Assembly: GCF_003326475.1 (NCBI RefSeq)
Contig: NZ_JPWA01000010.1
Coordinates: 62,001-126,000 of the forward strand
DNA length: 64,000 bases
Reading direction: 5' to 3'
DNA from: Thalassospira xianhensis MCCC 1A02616
Lineage (GTDB): Bacteria > Pseudomonadota > Alphaproteobacteria > Rhodospirillales > Thalassospiraceae
The notes below the pieces were generated by a model that saw only the letters and a list, made by a program, of their open reading frames with translations, did not search any database and was not told the origin of the DNA. Each line of letters opens with the position of its first letter. The stretch's first letter is position 1. The position numbers were made by a program, and so were the translations under genes. Positions 33,438-42,273 of this stretch are shown piece after piece.

Positions 33438-34169
33438 TTATTGAAGCGGCAACATGTTGATATCCTGCTTGTAGGCCAGTTCTGTTGTCAGGGCACGGGC
33501 GCGATCTGCGGACATTTCAGCAAGAACAGCAGCAGTATTTGCCTCGCGCATGCCAAGTGCGACCTGCAACAATATATCCATATCAAGATCATTCCAGATG
33601 CGAGCGGCATCCTTTGGTTTCATTTTTTCATAAACGCTGATCAACTTGGTGATCCGTTCGTTTTCCTGCTCTTCCTTCGTCTCGACCAGACCTTCGATGG
33701 CCGTTTTCAGCGATTTCATTTCCTCGATCTTCGCATCAATCCGGGCTTCGGCGGCCGCCAGCAGGCTCTCGCGCTCATCAAGACGCTGCTCCTTGCGATC
33801 CAGCTCTGAACGCCGGACAGACAGGTTCTGCAAAAGATCGATCTCTTCCTGGGTAAACAGGGTCGGGTCCCCGCCCAGCATCGGCGGCGTATCACCCGCA
33901 TCTTCCGGCAGACCGGAAGCCCCATCGCCTTCCATCATTCCCAGGGGATCGTCCAGTCCAGGGCCGGGAGTCCCGTTCGTGGTCGCCGGATCGGTTGCTG
34001 GTGCCGGCTGCTCCTGTGCCTGAGCACGCGCAACCTGCATCACACTGACACCGGAGGCATCAGTGGCATCATTGCCTTTGGGTTCATCCGAAAACAGCCC
34101 GACGATTTTGACCGTCAAAACGATAAAACCGACTACGACCACCAACGGCAGGATACGCACAGCAGACAT
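33438..34169 (-). CDS. MotE-like flagellar motor protein
   Basis: A 243-residue protein with an N-terminal membrane anchor (about residues 5-25), a proline-rich disordered stretch, a coiled coil (about 105-175, RRSELDRKEQRLDERESLLA) and a C-terminal MgtE-N-like domain with SVYEKMKPKDAARIWNDLDM. This is the layout of MotE in Sinorhizobium, a periplasmic chaperone or scaffold for the motor protein MotC. It belongs to the fliL-fliM cluster but is separated from the DUF6468 gene by 151 bases with no gene. Confidence 0.8.
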   Translation of the reverse strand: MSAVRILPLVVVVGFIVLTVKIVGLFSDEPKGNDATDASGVSVMQVARAQAQEQPAPATDPATTNGTPGPGLDDPLGMMEGDGASGLPEDAGDTPPMLGGDPTLFTQEEIDLLQNLSVRRSELDRKEQRLDERESLLAAAEARIDAKIEEMKSLKTAIEGLVETKEEQENERITKLISVYEKMKPKDAARIWNDLDMDILLQVALGMREANTAAVLAEMSADRARALTTELAYKQDINMLPLQ

Positions 34170-34320
34170 TCATTCACCCGGTAGACGGAACGCTTTCGCA
34201 TCCACATTGAATTTCAAATCATATACTAACAGGTAGGTACCAAATTTGTCGAAAAAAGACGCCAAGCCTGTTTTTCAGCAAACATCACAATCTTATTTGA
34301 ATTCTCGACACAGATGGCCC

Positions 34321-34968
34321 TTACCGAACAGAACGTAACGCGGCAAGAAGTTCGCGTTCGGCTTCCGACCGACCAGCATCCTCATCCTGCCCGTAAGGAT
34401 CGGTCTCAGCTTCCGGTACGGATGATCCAACAGAACGCGCACCTGAACCATATCTGTCACCTGACGGTTCGGCTGGCGAAGACGCTGTCGGCCCTGTGCC
34501 GCGTTCGACATCGCGCATCAGACGGGCGGCAAGTTCTTCGGCCCGGGTTTCAACACCCTGCCGGTCATCAACCATGTCACTGCGCTCATGTCCGGCAGTA
34601 TTTACTGCCCCGGCAAACTTTGCCCCGCTGCTACCACGCCGGGTTGCATTGGCATCACTTGCCGCCTTCTCCAGCCGGTTGGCAATGCTTTCTCCACGGT
34701 CGACCATGAAAGAAAGATCTTCGTTCAGCGCATTTGCCTTTTCAATATCCTCGCGCAGTTTTTCACCGGATTGCTCAGCCATTTCCTTTAATGCGCGGAT
34801 CGATATTTCGGCACGTTCGTTGGCAGCGTTGAAAGCCGTCAAAAAATTCTGCATTTCCTCACGATTACGGCGGAAGGCCGCCAAACGACGGCTGAGGATC
34901 ATGGCATATATGATTGTTGCCAAAAGCAGGACAATCATTACCAGATCAAGATAGATGGCATATTCCAT
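34321..34968 (-). CDS. DUF6468 motor-operon protein (PflI-like)
   Basis: A 215-residue protein with an N-terminal membrane helix (MEYAIYLDLVMIVLLLATII), a coiled coil (about 30-100) and a long disordered acidic tail. DUF6468 proteins follow fliM in many alphaproteobacteria; the Caulobacter member PflI affects placement of the flagellum at the pole. The ATG at 34968 overlaps the fliM stop by one base (TGATG), so translation is coupled. The function here is inferred from position and layout. Confidence 0.78.
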   Translation of the reverse strand: MEYAIYLDLVMIVLLLATIIYAMILSRRLAAFRRNREEMQNFLTAFNAANERAEISIRALKEMAEQSGEKLREDIEKANALNEDLSFMVDRGESIANRLEKAASDANATRRGSSGAKFAGAVNTAGHERSDMVDDRQGVETRAEELAARLMRDVERGTGPTASSPAEPSGDRYGSGARSVGSSVPEAETDPYGQDEDAGRSEAERELLAALRSVR

Positions 34969-36095
34969 CAACTGTCTTCCTCATTATGCCGCGCCCGGTC
35001 ACGTACCTGGATCGCGATCCTGTCCCCCTTGCGCCCCATCATCCCCTTGAACAGGGGCACATCCCCGCACCGAACCTCGACAGGCGACGTCGGGCTGGTA
35101 TTAAGAACCAAACGGTTGCCAACTTCCAGATTAATCACATCACCCAGCGACATGATCTGTTCGTCAAGTACGGCAAGAAGGTTGACGTGGGTTTGCCACA
35201 ACTCGTTCGCCAAGTGGTTTTCCCAAATCGAGTCACGACCGAATTTTTCCCCCATGAACATCTGAAGCAGCAGTTCACGAACCGGCTCCAGTGTTGCATA
35301 TGGGATCAGCAGTTCCAGACGACCACCGCGATCTTCCATATCAATGCGCAACTTCGCCACGATGGCGGCGTTGGCATGTCGTGCAATGGTCGCAAAACGC
35401 GGGTTGGTTTCAAGCCGTTCGAACCGGAACGTCACCGGGCTGAGTGGATCAAACGCAGCCGACAGATCCCCAAGAACCACATGGATCATGCGTTCAACAA
35501 GGTTGCGTTCAATCGTGGTATAAGGACGGCCTTCAATACGCATTGCCGCAGTCCCGCGACGCCCGCCAAGCAACACGTCCACGATGGAATAAATCAGCGC
35601 TGAATCGACCGTCAGCAACCCATAGTTATCCCATTCCTCGGCCTTGAAAACACCCAGCATGGCGGGCAACGGGATCGAGTTGAGATAGTCCCCGAAGCGT
35701 AGCGACAGAATGTTATCGAGAGAAACTTCGACGTTATCCGATGTAAAGTTACGCAACGAGGTGGACATCATGCGGACCAGCCGGTCGAAAACAACTTCAA
35801 GCATCGGCAGGCGTTCATAAGCCACCATCGACGAGTTGATGATCGCCTGAATACCTGACTGGTCGCCTGCGCCCGATCCGTCATCAAAGCCCAGAAGACT
35901 GTCAATTTCGTCCTGGTTCAGAACACGCGCGGATCCGGGGCCGACATCTTCGTCTTCGCCACCGCCATCTTCGTCACCAAGCATGGATTCCCATTCGGCA
36001 GCCATATCCTCGCCGCCGTCATCTCCATCCTCATCACCGCCAGCCATGGCTTCCCATTCAGCGGCGAGTGCGTCATCATCATCTTCATCTGCCAT
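34968..36095 (-). CDS. fliM: flagellar switch protein FliM
   Basis: FliM is the C-ring protein that receives CheY-P. The CheY-binding peptide LNQDEIDSLLGF lies at residues 59-70 rather than at the very N-terminus; before it is an acidic extension with two copies of the block AAEWE-x-M (residues 11-17 and 32-38). The middle CheC-like domain (about 85-270) has NFTSDNVEVSLDNILSLRFG, and the C-terminal SpoA domain ends the 375-residue protein. It is followed with one-base overlap by the DUF6468 gene and preceded by fliL. Confidence 0.96.
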   Translation of the reverse strand: MADEDDDDALAAEWEAMAGGDEDGDDGGEDMAAEWESMLGDEDGGGEDEDVGPGSARVLNQDEIDSLLGFDDGSGAGDQSGIQAIINSSMVAYERLPMLEVVFDRLVRMMSTSLRNFTSDNVEVSLDNILSLRFGDYLNSIPLPAMLGVFKAEEWDNYGLLTVDSALIYSIVDVLLGGRRGTAAMRIEGRPYTTIERNLVERMIHVVLGDLSAAFDPLSPVTFRFERLETNPRFATIARHANAAIVAKLRIDMEDRGGRLELLIPYATLEPVRELLLQMFMGEKFGRDSIWENHLANELWQTHVNLLAVLDEQIMSLGDVINLEVGNRLVLNTSPTSPVEVRCGDVPLFKGMMGRKGDRIAIQVRDRARHNEEDS

Positions 36096-36164
36096 CGGCG
36101 ATTTGTCCCTGGCTCTTTGGCCCGTTACCTTCTTGATGGTAGCTCTGGCATTGTCGCCGGCACC

Positions 36165-36698
36165 CTATTGTACCAGCATTTCCTTGAACAGAACGTCGTT
36201 AATTTTTGCCGGCTTGGCGGCGGCACTAACCCGGATCAGCAATTCCTCGCGCAGGCGGAACATCCCCTCGGAGCCAGCAAGGTCTTCGGGGCGCAACTCG
36301 CGAAGATAAACCTGAAAGTTGTCAACAATACGTGGCATCATCTGTTCGATCTGCGGCAACATGGCCTGATCGGCGACTTCCAGACTGACACGTATTTTAA
36401 GATAGCTTTGCTTGCCGCCACCGGCATTGAGGTTCACCAGAATTTCAGGAAGATCAACAAAGCCGACATTTTCCGGAACTCCCGGTGCTTCCTCAATTGC
36501 GCTTTCCGAAATGACTTCCTCTGTCTGCGTGCCACCACCACCGGTAAGCATATCGATCACCGGCTGTAAAAGCCCGGTAAAATACGCAGCCGCAGCGCCA
36601 CCCAAAAGCAATAATACCAGCAAGATAACGACAACGAGCAGTTTTTTACTGCGCCCACCGCCACCATCCATTTCTATTTCGTCGACATCATCACCCAT
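36165..36698 (-). CDS. fliL: flagellar basal-body protein FliL
   Basis: FliL surrounds or supports the stator at the inner membrane. The 177-residue protein has an N-terminal acidic and glycine-rich head, one membrane helix (KLLVVVILLVLLLLGGAAAA), a linker and a periplasmic stomatin-like domain with QSYLKIRVSLEVAD and LREELLIRVSAAAKPAKIND, ending in the typical FKEMLVQ. It is the first gene of fliL-fliM-DUF6468 and has a sigma-54 promoter 41 bases upstream. Confidence 0.94.
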   Translation of the reverse strand: MGDDVDEIEMDGGGGRSKKLLVVVILLVLLLLGGAAAAYFTGLLQPVIDMLTGGGGTQTEEVISESAIEEAPGVPENVGFVDLPEILVNLNAGGGKQSYLKIRVSLEVADQAMLPQIEQMMPRIVDNFQVYLRELRPEDLAGSEGMFRLREELLIRVSAAAKPAKINDVLFKEMLVQ

Positions 36699-36738
36699 CG
36701 GCCTGCACTATCCCGTGTTCACACCCGTTACACTGTCC

Positions 36739-36754
36739 AGCAAACACTATGCCG
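36739..36754 (-). promoter_or_regulatory. sigma-54 promoter of fliL
   Basis: On the minus strand the site is CGGCATAGTGTTTGCT: GG and GC ten bases apart with a perfect TTTGC -12 box. The start of transcription would be near 36727, about 30 bases before the fliL ATG. Confidence 0.75.
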
Positions 36755-36978
36755 GAATGATGAGGCATAACGCCTCGACGTTAAAATTCCGTTTCCCGCA
36801 TCCTTCAGAATAGCGGGCATAGTTATCAATCTAATATACGGGCCCGGGGTTGCCACCCCCTTCCGGGAACCAACCCGACCTGATAGCACGGCAAGTTCTT
36901 CCAAAGAGCCCAACCTTTTAACAGGGCAACAAATGCCGACCCAGAATTATCACCATAATTTCAATATGTTACTACGAC

Positions 36979-36994
36979 TGGCACACCTTTCGCA
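36979..36994 (+). promoter_or_regulatory. sigma-54 promoter of flgF-flgG
   Basis: TGGCACACCTTTCGCA has a consensus -24 box and GG-N10-GC spacing. Transcription would begin near 37005, about 34 bases before flgF. Confidence 0.8.
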
Positions 36995-37038
36995 AATAGC
37001 TTGCCCAGATCACTGACCCGATTTGGGAAACTGAGAAT

Positions 37039-37800
37039 ATGGAAAACGTTACCTACATCGCTTTGTCGCGCCAAAAGACGCTTCGCAGCATGATGAACAA
37101 CATCTCCCAGAACCTGGCGAACATGAACACGACCGGGTACAAGGAAGAGAAAATGATGTTCACGGACTGGATCGCGAAGAACAAGGATGCGCCGTTCCGG
37201 GGCGAGCGTGAAATCTCGCTTGTTCAGGATATCGCACAATTCCGCGACACACGCGTGGGTAACATTGAAAATACCGAACGACCGCTGGACGTAGCATTGA
37301 GCCAGCCGGATATGTTCTTTGCCGTGCAGACACCCAGCGGGACCCAATATACCCGGAATGGCAATTTCAGCCTCGATCCGGGTGGACAGTTGATTACCAA
37401 TGAAGGGTATCCGGTCCTGAGTGATGCCGGTCAACCGATCTTCTTTAACGAAGCCGACAATCTGATCGAAATCAAGGGTGACGGCAGTATCTCGACCGAT
37501 ATCGGCCAGATTGGCAAGCTGCAGGTCGTTACTTTCGACAACGTTCAGGAAATGAATGTAACCGGCAGCTCGCTTTACAGCGTCGTCAAAGACAACCCGA
37601 ATGATCCCGATGGCGCCCAGCCGGTTGACAATCCCGGCGTCGTTCAGGGGGCTCTGGAAAAATCCAACGTCAATCCGATCAGTTCGATGACCCAGATGAT
37701 TGATGTATTGCGCACCTATCAGTCGGTGACGCGATCGCTCGAAAGCGAGAACGAGCGTCAACGCAACATGATCAGCAAACTGGGCGATGTTCGCGCCTGA
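37039..37800 (+). CDS. flgF: flagellar proximal rod protein FlgF
   Basis: FlgF is a rod subunit between FlgB/FlgC and FlgG. The 253-residue protein carries the rod motif ISQNLANMNTTGYKEEKMMF near the start, a central domain with VQTPSGTQYTRNGNFSLDPG (the flagellar basal-body middle motif) and the C-terminal VLRTYQSVTRSLESENERQR. It precedes flgG and has its own sigma-54 promoter. The upstream neighbour is the divergent fliL operon. Confidence 0.96.
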   Translation: MENVTYIALSRQKTLRSMMNNISQNLANMNTTGYKEEKMMFTDWIAKNKDAPFRGEREISLVQDIAQFRDTRVGNIENTERPLDVALSQPDMFFAVQTPSGTQYTRNGNFSLDPGGQLITNEGYPVLSDAGQPIFFNEADNLIEIKGDGSISTDIGQIGKLQVVTFDNVQEMNVTGSSLYSVVKDNPNDPDGAQPVDNPGVVQGALEKSNVNPISSMTQMIDVLRTYQSVTRSLESENERQRNMISKLGDVRA

Positions 37801-37869
37801 TTAACCGGGCGCCCTGCCCCGAAGTAAAGAATTCAAATGCGCCGTCGGCGCAGACCCAGGAGACAGAAG

Positions 37870-38655
37870 ATGCGGTCACTTGATATTGGAGCCCTTGGCA
37901 TGCAGGCACAGTCCACCAACGTGGATGTGACCTCGCACAACATCGCCAACATGACCACAACCGGCTACAAACGCCAGCGCGCCGAATTTCAGGATTTGCT
38001 CTATCAGGACCTGCGTCGCGCCGGGTCTCCATCGTCGGATACCGGCACAATTGTCCCCGTTGGCATCCAGGTTGGTCTCGGCGTAAAAACTGCCGCAATT
38101 GGCCGCTATATGGGTCAGGGCACGCTGACGCTCACCGAGAACGAACTTGATGTCGCAATTCAGGGGCGCGGCTATTTGCAGATTGATTTGCCAAGCGGTG
38201 AAACGGCTTATACCCGTGATGGCACACTGAAACTCGACGCCAATGGCCAGCTTGTCACGAAAGACGGCTTTGCCGTGCAGCCTGGCATCACTGTGCCGGA
38301 CAATGCAACGTCAGTCACAATCAATACATCTGGCGAAGTATTTGCAGAAATCGATGGTCAGGTTGCACTTCAGAACCTTGGTCAGATCCAGCTTGCTACC
38401 TTCATCAACCCGGCAGGTCTTGACGCTTTGGGTGACAACCTGTTCCTTGAAACCGAGGCCTCCGGGGACCCGGCAACCGGTGTTCCCGGCGGGGTTGGCT
38501 TTGGTACCCTCCAACAGGGTTATCTGGAATCCTCAAACGTCAACGTGGTTCAGGAAATCACCAACCTGATCAAGGCACAGCGTGCTTACGAGATGAACTC
38601 GAAATCGATTTCGACCACAGACGAAATGATGAGCGCGGTCAGTAACCTGCGTTAA
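37870..38655 (+). CDS. flgG: flagellar distal rod protein FlgG
   Basis: FlgG builds the distal rod that passes through the P and L rings. The 261-residue protein has SLDIGALGMQAQSTNVDVTS with HNIANMTTTGYKRQRAEFQD, a GETAYTRDGTLKLDANGQLV block and ends EMNSKSISTTDEMMSAVSNL, all standard. The ATG at 37870 follows AGGAG at nine bases. It lies 69 bases after flgF in the same transcript, followed by flgA. Confidence 0.97.
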   Translation: MRSLDIGALGMQAQSTNVDVTSHNIANMTTTGYKRQRAEFQDLLYQDLRRAGSPSSDTGTIVPVGIQVGLGVKTAAIGRYMGQGTLTLTENELDVAIQGRGYLQIDLPSGETAYTRDGTLKLDANGQLVTKDGFAVQPGITVPDNATSVTINTSGEVFAEIDGQVALQNLGQIQLATFINPAGLDALGDNLFLETEASGDPATGVPGGVGFGTLQQGYLESSNVNVVQEITNLIKAQRAYEMNSKSISTTDEMMSAVSNLR

Positions 38656-38776
38656 TTCGGTTCGTCTCTGGGATAACAGGACTGTTCGGACAGAAATTGC
38701 GCGGGTCACCGAAAAACCGGTTGTCCGCGCAAACTGCATTTACGCGATTTACACAGTTCCGTGCTATGGTTGTCGC

Positions 38777-39763
38777 ATGAAAATACAGAAAATATTCCTC
38801 ATACTTGCATTGCTGTTTCCGGCCTTGCTGAGCAATCCTGGGCAGCCGCACGCGCAATCATCATCCGGCACACGGGAAATGGATGCAAATATCCTGCTGC
38901 GCCCGGATGCGATCGTTGAGGGGCAATATGTAACCTTGGGGGATATTTTCAGCGGCATCGATCTTGAGCAAAGCGACATTCCTGTCGCTCATGCTCCGCA
39001 ACCCGGACGTCAAACCGTTCTTGATTATCGCTGGCTTTATGGAATCGCCCAACGACACAAGGTGCAATGGCGCCCGCGCACCGCAGCCGATCAGATCGTG
39101 ATCACACGCGCCAGTCAGACCATCTCGATAGACGAGATTGCCGATGCCATCAAAGATGCGCTCACTGATCACGGTATAAAGCCCCCCTTTAATGTTGATC
39201 TGTCAGGCGAAACATTTCAAATCCACCTGCCTGTTGACGTTCCGGCTGCAGTCGAAATTACCGGATTGGATGTCAACCAGCGAACCAACCGGTTCATCGC
39301 GAATGTCACAACCGGTTCGCAAACCGCCCAGCGCCGCACCTACCGAATGAGCGGCAGATATTTCCCGCTGGCCCAGATACCGGTTGTTGTGGAACCAATC
39401 CGGCGGGGCGCTGTCGTTCGCCCTGATCAGGTTGAATACAAGAATATCCGGACAGAACGTCTTCCGGCCGGCACCATCAGTGACATCGATGATGTCGTGG
39501 GCAAAGAGGCATTACGCCCTGTCAAACCCGACGAACCACTGATGTTTCGCGATTTTTCCAACCCGATCCTGGTCAGACGCGGGGCACTGGTCACAATCCG
39601 GCTGGTGACGGAAAATATGTCCCTGACGGCACGTGGCAAGGCACTGGAAGACGGCGCAAAAGGATCAGTCATTCGTGTCATGAACATGACCAGCAACAAA
39701 ACCATTCAGGTGGAAGTTGTTGCCGAGAACGAGGTCCGCGCCCTGCCGGCAATGTCGCAGTAA
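38777..39763 (+). CDS. flgA: P-ring assembly chaperone FlgA
   Basis: FlgA helps FlgI assemble into the P ring in the periplasm. The 328-residue protein has a signal peptide (about residues 1-27, ending PHAQ), an N-terminal module, and the SAF domain at the end with IRRGAVVRPDQVEYKNIRTE, VGKEALRPVKPDEPLMFRDF and VIRVMNMTSNKTIQVEV. The start has no clear ribosome site. It sits between flgG and flgH, 121 bases after flgG, with no separate sigma-54 promoter found. Confidence 0.94.
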   Translation: MKIQKIFLILALLFPALLSNPGQPHAQSSSGTREMDANILLRPDAIVEGQYVTLGDIFSGIDLEQSDIPVAHAPQPGRQTVLDYRWLYGIAQRHKVQWRPRTAADQIVITRASQTISIDEIADAIKDALTDHGIKPPFNVDLSGETFQIHLPVDVPAAVEITGLDVNQRTNRFIANVTTGSQTAQRRTYRMSGRYFPLAQIPVVVEPIRRGAVVRPDQVEYKNIRTERLPAGTISDIDDVVGKEALRPVKPDEPLMFRDFSNPILVRRGALVTIRLVTENMSLTARGKALEDGAKGSVIRVMNMTSNKTIQVEVVAENEVRALPAMSQ

Positions 39764-39890
39764 CGAGACAATTACCAACCAATCCCGATCAAATTCAAAG
39801 ACTTGCACACCCGGCAAGCTTTGCCCTTATAGCCTCGGCAATCTGGCATGAGGATTGCGTAAATACCGGCAGGAATCCCAGGAGGAATAA

Positions 39891-40664
39891 ATGCCCGGTA
39901 ATCATTTCCAGATTTCGATGCGCCGTCTGGCGCTCGTAACCAGTTTGATTGGTGCGACAGCGCTGCTTTCTGGCTGCAATGCCATGAAGCGACTTTCCGA
40001 AGTTGGCGAAGCACCAAAACTGTCGGCAATCGATAACCCGACCCAATCCGAGACCTACCGACCGGTGAGCCTGCCAATGCCGGCCCCCCAGGTCGCGGAA
40101 AGCAATCCGAACTCGCTTTGGCGTTCCGGTGCGCGTTCCTTCTTCAAGGATCAGCGCGCCAACCAGGTCGGCGATATCCTGACAGTTGTCGTAGACATGC
40201 AGGATAGTGCCGCATTGGCCAACACAACCGCACGATCACGCACCAACAGCGAGGATCTTGCAGTACCAAACCTTTTCGGCCTCGAGTCCGAATTCACCAA
40301 AGTATTGCCGGAAACGCTCAACCCGTCATCGATGTTCGATATGAACAGCGCGACATCCAACAGAGGCAGTGGCACGCTTGACCGTAACGAAGCAATTGAT
40401 CTGCGTGTGGCAGCCATCGTTATTCAGGTTCTTCCGAACGGCAACTATGTCATTCATGGCCGTCAGGAAATCAGGGTCAATAGCGAAGTGCGTGAGGTTC
40501 AGATCGCGGGCGTCATTCGCGCAGCAGACATCACTTCAGCCAACGAAGTCGAATATGACAAAATCGCCGAGGCGCGTATTTCTTACGGTGGCCGCGGTAC
40601 GATTTCCGATGTTCAGCAGCCGCGCTACGGCAGCGAAATCATGGATGTCATCCTGCCCTTCTGA
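39891..40664 (+). CDS. flgH: flagellar L-ring lipoprotein FlgH
   Basis: FlgH forms the outer-membrane bushing around the rod. The 257-residue precursor has the lipobox LLSGC (Cys29), then NSLWRSGARSFFKDQRANQV, the typical GDILTVVVDMQD strand, IQVLPNGNYVIHGRQEI and the end block SYGGRGTISDVQQPRYGSEI. A very strong ribosome site (AGGAGGA) precedes the ATG. It ends the flgF-flgG-flgA-flgH run and is followed by a perfect terminator. Confidence 0.97.
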   Translation: MPGNHFQISMRRLALVTSLIGATALLSGCNAMKRLSEVGEAPKLSAIDNPTQSETYRPVSLPMPAPQVAESNPNSLWRSGARSFFKDQRANQVGDILTVVVDMQDSAALANTTARSRTNSEDLAVPNLFGLESEFTKVLPETLNPSSMFDMNSATSNRGSGTLDRNEAIDLRVAAIVIQVLPNGNYVIHGRQEIRVNSEVREVQIAGVIRAADITSANEVEYDKIAEARISYGGRGTISDVQQPRYGSEIMDVILPF

Positions 40665-40714
40665 CCGAACCTGATCGCCTGCATTTTCCTGGGCTTCCGC
40701 AGGCAGTCACAATT

Positions 40715-40748
40715 AATAAAACCGGCCTTCCCGAAGGCCGGTTTTATT
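40715..40748 (+). terminator. terminator after flgH
   Basis: A perfect 16-base stem, AATAAAACCGGCCTTC with GAAGGCCGGTTTTATT, and a two-base gap at the tip, 50 bases after the flgH stop. The T-rich right arm makes it work in the plus direction; the symmetric A-run may also stop minus-strand transcripts. Confidence 0.93.
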
Positions 40749-40772
40749 GTATCTGGACATGCCCGAAAGAAA

Positions 40773-40805
40773 AAAGGTCCGGCTGCGTATCGCAACCGGA
40801 CCTTT
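40773..40805 (-). terminator. terminator after dksA
   Basis: AAAGGTCCGG and CCGGACCTTT form a stem extended by TTGCG/CGCAG; on the minus strand it ends in TTTTTT. It lies 100 bases beyond the dksA stop. Confidence 0.88.
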
Positions 40806-40904
40806 GATTTTGGTTATCCCTAACCAGTATTCCCCCACAGAGCCTTGGCTTTTGCCTTTTGGCCGGATCAACGCAGGCGCGACCCTTATTTCTTCCCGAC
40901 GCGA

Positions 40905-41324
40905 TCAGTCGTCGCGGCGAGTGCGCTCCATCCGTTCGTGGCGTTCCTGGGCTTCAATGCTCAGGGTCGCAATCGGACGAGCTTCAAGTCTTTTAAGGCT
41001 GATCGGCTCGTCGGTTTCTTCACAGTAACCATATGATCCGTCTTCAATTCGACGCAAAGCAGCATCAATTTTTGAAATCAGCTTACGCGCCCTGTCACGA
41101 GTGCGGAGTTCCAAGGCCCGGTCTGTTTCGGCCGATGCACGATCGGTCAAATCCGGTTCCTGAAGTCCCCCGCCATCCTGCAGGCTCGCTAATGTTTCCG
41201 AAGATTCTTGCAGCAGTTCAGCCCGCCAGGCCAAAAGCTTCTGCCGGAAATATTCCCGCTGGCGCGGGTTCATGAACTCTTCGTCCTCAGCGGGACGATA
41301 GTCTGGTGGTAGCGTGATAGTCAT
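40905..41324 (-). CDS. dksA: RNA polymerase-binding factor DksA, one-cysteine type
   Basis: DksA enters the secondary channel of RNA polymerase and, with ppGpp, resets promoter choice. The 139-residue protein has the coiled-coil tip DLTDRASAE (the D-x-x-D-x-A motif) and LELRTRDRARKLISKIDAAL. In place of the four-Cys zinc finger it has YCEETDEPISLKRLEARPIA with a single Cys, and TLSIEAQERHE where the other pair would be, as in several alphaproteobacterial DksA proteins thought to work without zinc. Ribosome site GAGGG. A terminator lies downstream. Confidence 0.92.
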   Translation of the reverse strand: MTITLPPDYRPAEDEEFMNPRQREYFRQKLLAWRAELLQESSETLASLQDGGGLQEPDLTDRASAETDRALELRTRDRARKLISKIDAALRRIEDGSYGYCEETDEPISLKRLEARPIATLSIEAQERHERMERTRRDD

Positions 41325-41476
41325 GTACGCCCTCTATACAGGACTCATCGAACGCGCGGCAATATAGAGGGCGCGCGCAATGGGTGCAAGCTGATTGAAC
41401 AAATAAATCTGAATTAGTGAGAAAGCCTTTGTAACCTTGGGTTTCGCAACCAAAATTATTCTCGAAACCACCGATT

Positions 41477-41920
41477 TCAAGCTAATCCCGAAACCTCAAG
41501 CTTTGCCAGTTCCACCTGCGCACGCAGATCAATCTCGTCCAGCACAGAAGAAAGAGCAGGATCGGAAATATTTTCGCGTTGTTGATCCAGCAACCCGACA
41601 AGCTGGCGTAACCGGCTGGCAGGCAGAGTCCCACTCAGCAGCGCGTCACGCACCCCCTCAAGCTGCTCAAGCAGGCTTTCGGCTCTGAGAACCGCGTGTT
41701 TTTTCGGGGAGTCAAGCGCATCACCACTTTGCTGCAAAGCCAGCAGGGCATCAAGCGCACTGACTGTGCCCGCACTATGCACACCACCGGTTCCGCTTGC
41801 TCCGCCAGTGGAATCGAGTGAGCGAATGGCATCGGCAAAACCACCAGCACCACCACCGCCAGATGTTTTCTTGCGCGACGTGTTGCTTGTACCTGTTGCC
41901 TTGGATCCGCTGACCTTCAT
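41477..41920 (-). CDS. fliX: flagellar assembly regulator FliX
   Basis: FliX in Caulobacter couples basal-body completion to the sigma-54 activator FlbD, switching on later flagellar genes. The 147-residue protein has a disordered glycine/serine-rich N-terminus and a helical C-terminal half with ALDALLALQQSGD, RAESLLEQLEGVRDALLSGT and LDEIDLRAQVELAKLE, which is the conserved part. The ATG at 41920 follows GGCGGAAG. As in Caulobacter it is divergent from flgI, which strengthens the call. It fits the sigma-54 promoters found around the cluster. Confidence 0.9.
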   Translation of the reverse strand: MKVSGSKATGTSNTSRKKTSGGGGAGGFADAIRSLDSTGGASGTGGVHSAGTVSALDALLALQQSGDALDSPKKHAVLRAESLLEQLEGVRDALLSGTLPASRLRQLVGLLDQQRENISDPALSSVLDEIDLRAQVELAKLEVSGLA

Positions 41921-42273
41921 TTTTAACTTCCGCCTGCTATGTGGTAAGCTTTCCGGGATCGAACATGCAGTCATGACCATATCAATCAGCACTGCCAAAC
42001 TCGTCGACCCAATCCGCACCGCCCCTTGGCAGTGATCCGGACGGGGTCGAGTCTCCCCCAAAGTGCCGATTGGCGCAACGGGAAAAAAATGCCGGGTCGT
42101 CATGACACTAGTGCCGTGCAGCTTTTCGGCACATCAAAAAAACACTGATTTTCCGATAACTTCGGCAATTCACGACCCCAAGCTACCGCTTTCTGTCATC
42201 TGGCACGGTTTTCGCAGAAGTGGTTCCCGAATTGTATCGGATGGCTCCCATCCTCGGAAGCGGAACAAAGAAT
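41921..42273. other. divergent promoter region between fliX and flgI
   Basis: A 353-base gap without a convincing gene. It holds the strong sigma-54 promoter of flgI at 42201-42216. No equally good promoter was found for fliX; its own start signals are not recognised. Confidence 0.7.
42201..42216 (+). promoter_or_regulatory. sigma-54 promoter of flgI operon
   Basis: TGGCACGGTTTTCGCA matches the -24 consensus exactly, with GG and GC ten bases apart. Transcription would start near 42227, which favours the flgI ATG at 42274 over starts further upstream. Confidence 0.85.

Larger units (their letters stand above)
36699..37038. other. divergent promoter region between fliL and flgF
   Basis: This 340-base gap holds no convincing gene. 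It contains one sigma-54 promoter for each direction (36739-36754 and 36979-36994). The 225 bases between the two are the natural place for a sigma-54 activator (FlbD-type) to bind, but no clear binding motif was recognised. Confidence 0.7.
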
